DNA of 6,218 nucleotides from Candidatus Heimdallarchaeota archaeon (lineage in GTDB: Archaea; Asgardarchaeota; Njordarchaeia; Njordarchaeales; JAMOTR01), in NCBI GenBank assembly GCA_027068385.1, contig JAMOTR010000043.1, positions 1 through 6,218 of the forward strand, written 5' to 3'. Below are positions 5,716 to 6,218 of the stretch, in pieces. The number at the start of each line of letters is the position of its first letter. The first letter of the stretch is position 1. The position numbers and the translations under genes are program-made. A model generated the notes under the pieces. It was given only the letters and a program-made list of their open reading frames with translations. It did no database searches and was not told the DNA's origin.

Positions 5716-6218
5716 CACACCTTAAGGTATCTACAAAGCACGCATTTGAGATAGAGCTTTTTTGAGAACTTCTTGATAGTTTTCTTCCTATAGCTTTCGC
5801 ACGCCTTATAGTCGAATTCTTCACCACACGCCCCTACGGGACACATCTGAGCGAGCTCATAAGCTTTTCTAAGGGCCTTCTCCGGAGGCTTAGCCGGCTT
5901 ATCCGGAATCTCCTCTCCCACATCGAGTACAGCGTAACGCATTACGGGACCCTTCTTGGACACGAGCTCAGCACACGGCCCTAGTACCGCTAAGCCCGAT
6001 TTCGTTACGTATTGCACGAGCGGATCTTCGGGCCTCTTTTTCTCCGGAGTGTCTATCGCTACGACTTTTACGAGTCTGCCGATCGCGTGTTCGAACTCCC
6101 TGATCTTCGCTAATAGCATGAGCGTGGATATCGCTACGTCCCCAGCGTAAGCGTCCCGGGCGGGATCCTTAATCTCTATTCCTACGACGAGTTTGCCCTC
6201 TATCGAGGCTACCTCATC
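5715..6218 (-). CDS. Cysteine-containing protein of unknown function, 5' end beyond the window
   Basis: The frame is open from the right edge to TGA at 5715-5717, giving 167 visible residues. An internal Met corresponds to 6119, but the 33 codons before it (starting DEVASIEGKLVVGIEIKDPA) read as normal protein, so the gene starts outside the window. I do not recognise the family. The visible part has an alpha/beta segment (KLVVGIEIK, a helix STLMLLAKIREFEHAIG, then RLVKVVAID), a Pro/Lys-rich linker (DKPAKPPEKA), and a C-terminal cysteine cluster: C126-x4-C131-x8-C140 and, at the very end, C159-x2-C162, with one more Cys at 82. This spacing could bind Zn or an Fe-S cluster, but no known ferredoxin or zinc-finger signature fits exactly. 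The basic stretch YRKKTIKKFSKK between the Cys groups could contact nucleic acid or membrane. It precedes the transglutaminase-like gene by 15 nt, so the two are probably co-transcribed. Confidence 0.65.
   Translation of the reverse strand, partial: DEVASIEGKLVVGIEIKDPARDAYAGDVAISTLMLLAKIREFEHAIGRLVKVVAIDTPEKKRPEDPLVQYVTKSGLAVLGPCAELVSKKGPVMRYAVLDVGEEIPDKPAKPPEKALRKAYELAQMCPVGACGEEFDYKACESYRKKTIKKFSKKLYLKCVLCRYLKV

Noticed and set aside
1..6218. Mobile element, CRISPR array or defence island
   Set aside because: No direct-repeat array, transposase, integrase, terminal repeats or tRNA-associated junction was seen. The HerA here is paired with NurA as in the housekeeping repair system, not with a defence nuclease such as a SIR2 or DUF4297 partner.

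Overview
The window looks like chromosomal DNA of a thermophilic archaeon, most likely a crenarchaeote (Thermoproteota). The reasons are the archaeal-type NurA/HerA DNA-end resection pair, AT-rich TATA-like elements placed so that transcripts would be leaderless or nearly so, heavy use of ATA, AGG and AGA codons, and almost no intergenic space. Species cannot be assigned from the sequence alone.

Plus strand, left half: the window opens inside the 3' end of a small or truncated gene (possibly the Mre11 C-terminus; low confidence). It is followed by nurA (5'-3' nuclease, 455 aa) and herA (hexameric FtsK/HerA-class translocase, 710 aa as read). nurA has a TATA-like palindrome inside the end of the preceding gene. 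herA has its own TATA-like box in a 30-nt gap. NurA and HerA are known to form a complex that, with Mre11-Rad50, resects double-strand breaks to give 3' single-stranded tails. This HerA has roughly 175 more residues between Walker A and Walker B than I expect from the short, well-studied crenarchaeal enzymes.

Minus strand, right half, read from the right edge leftwards: a 5'-truncated cysteine-containing protein of unknown function, then (15 nt later) an N-terminally anchored, heavily sequon-bearing protein with a transglutaminase-like fold whose catalytic Cys and His positions appear replaced, then an overlapping helical, coiled-coil-like protein. These three probably form one operon, convergent with nurA-herA.

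The most unusual spot is the convergent junction. A perfect 20-nt inverted repeat (3732-3751) lies exactly where both herA and the coiled-coil gene lose protein-like composition. Both frames enter it in the same phase, both encode ERFLxKNRS across it, and both read through into the antisense of the other gene, giving a 208-nt tail-to-tail overlap. One extra T in either T5 run would stop the corresponding gene inside the repeat. A homopolymer under-call, or real slippage, is therefore a serious alternative to a true long overlap.

No tRNA, rRNA, CRISPR array, insertion sequence or gene-free stretch over 300 nt was seen.
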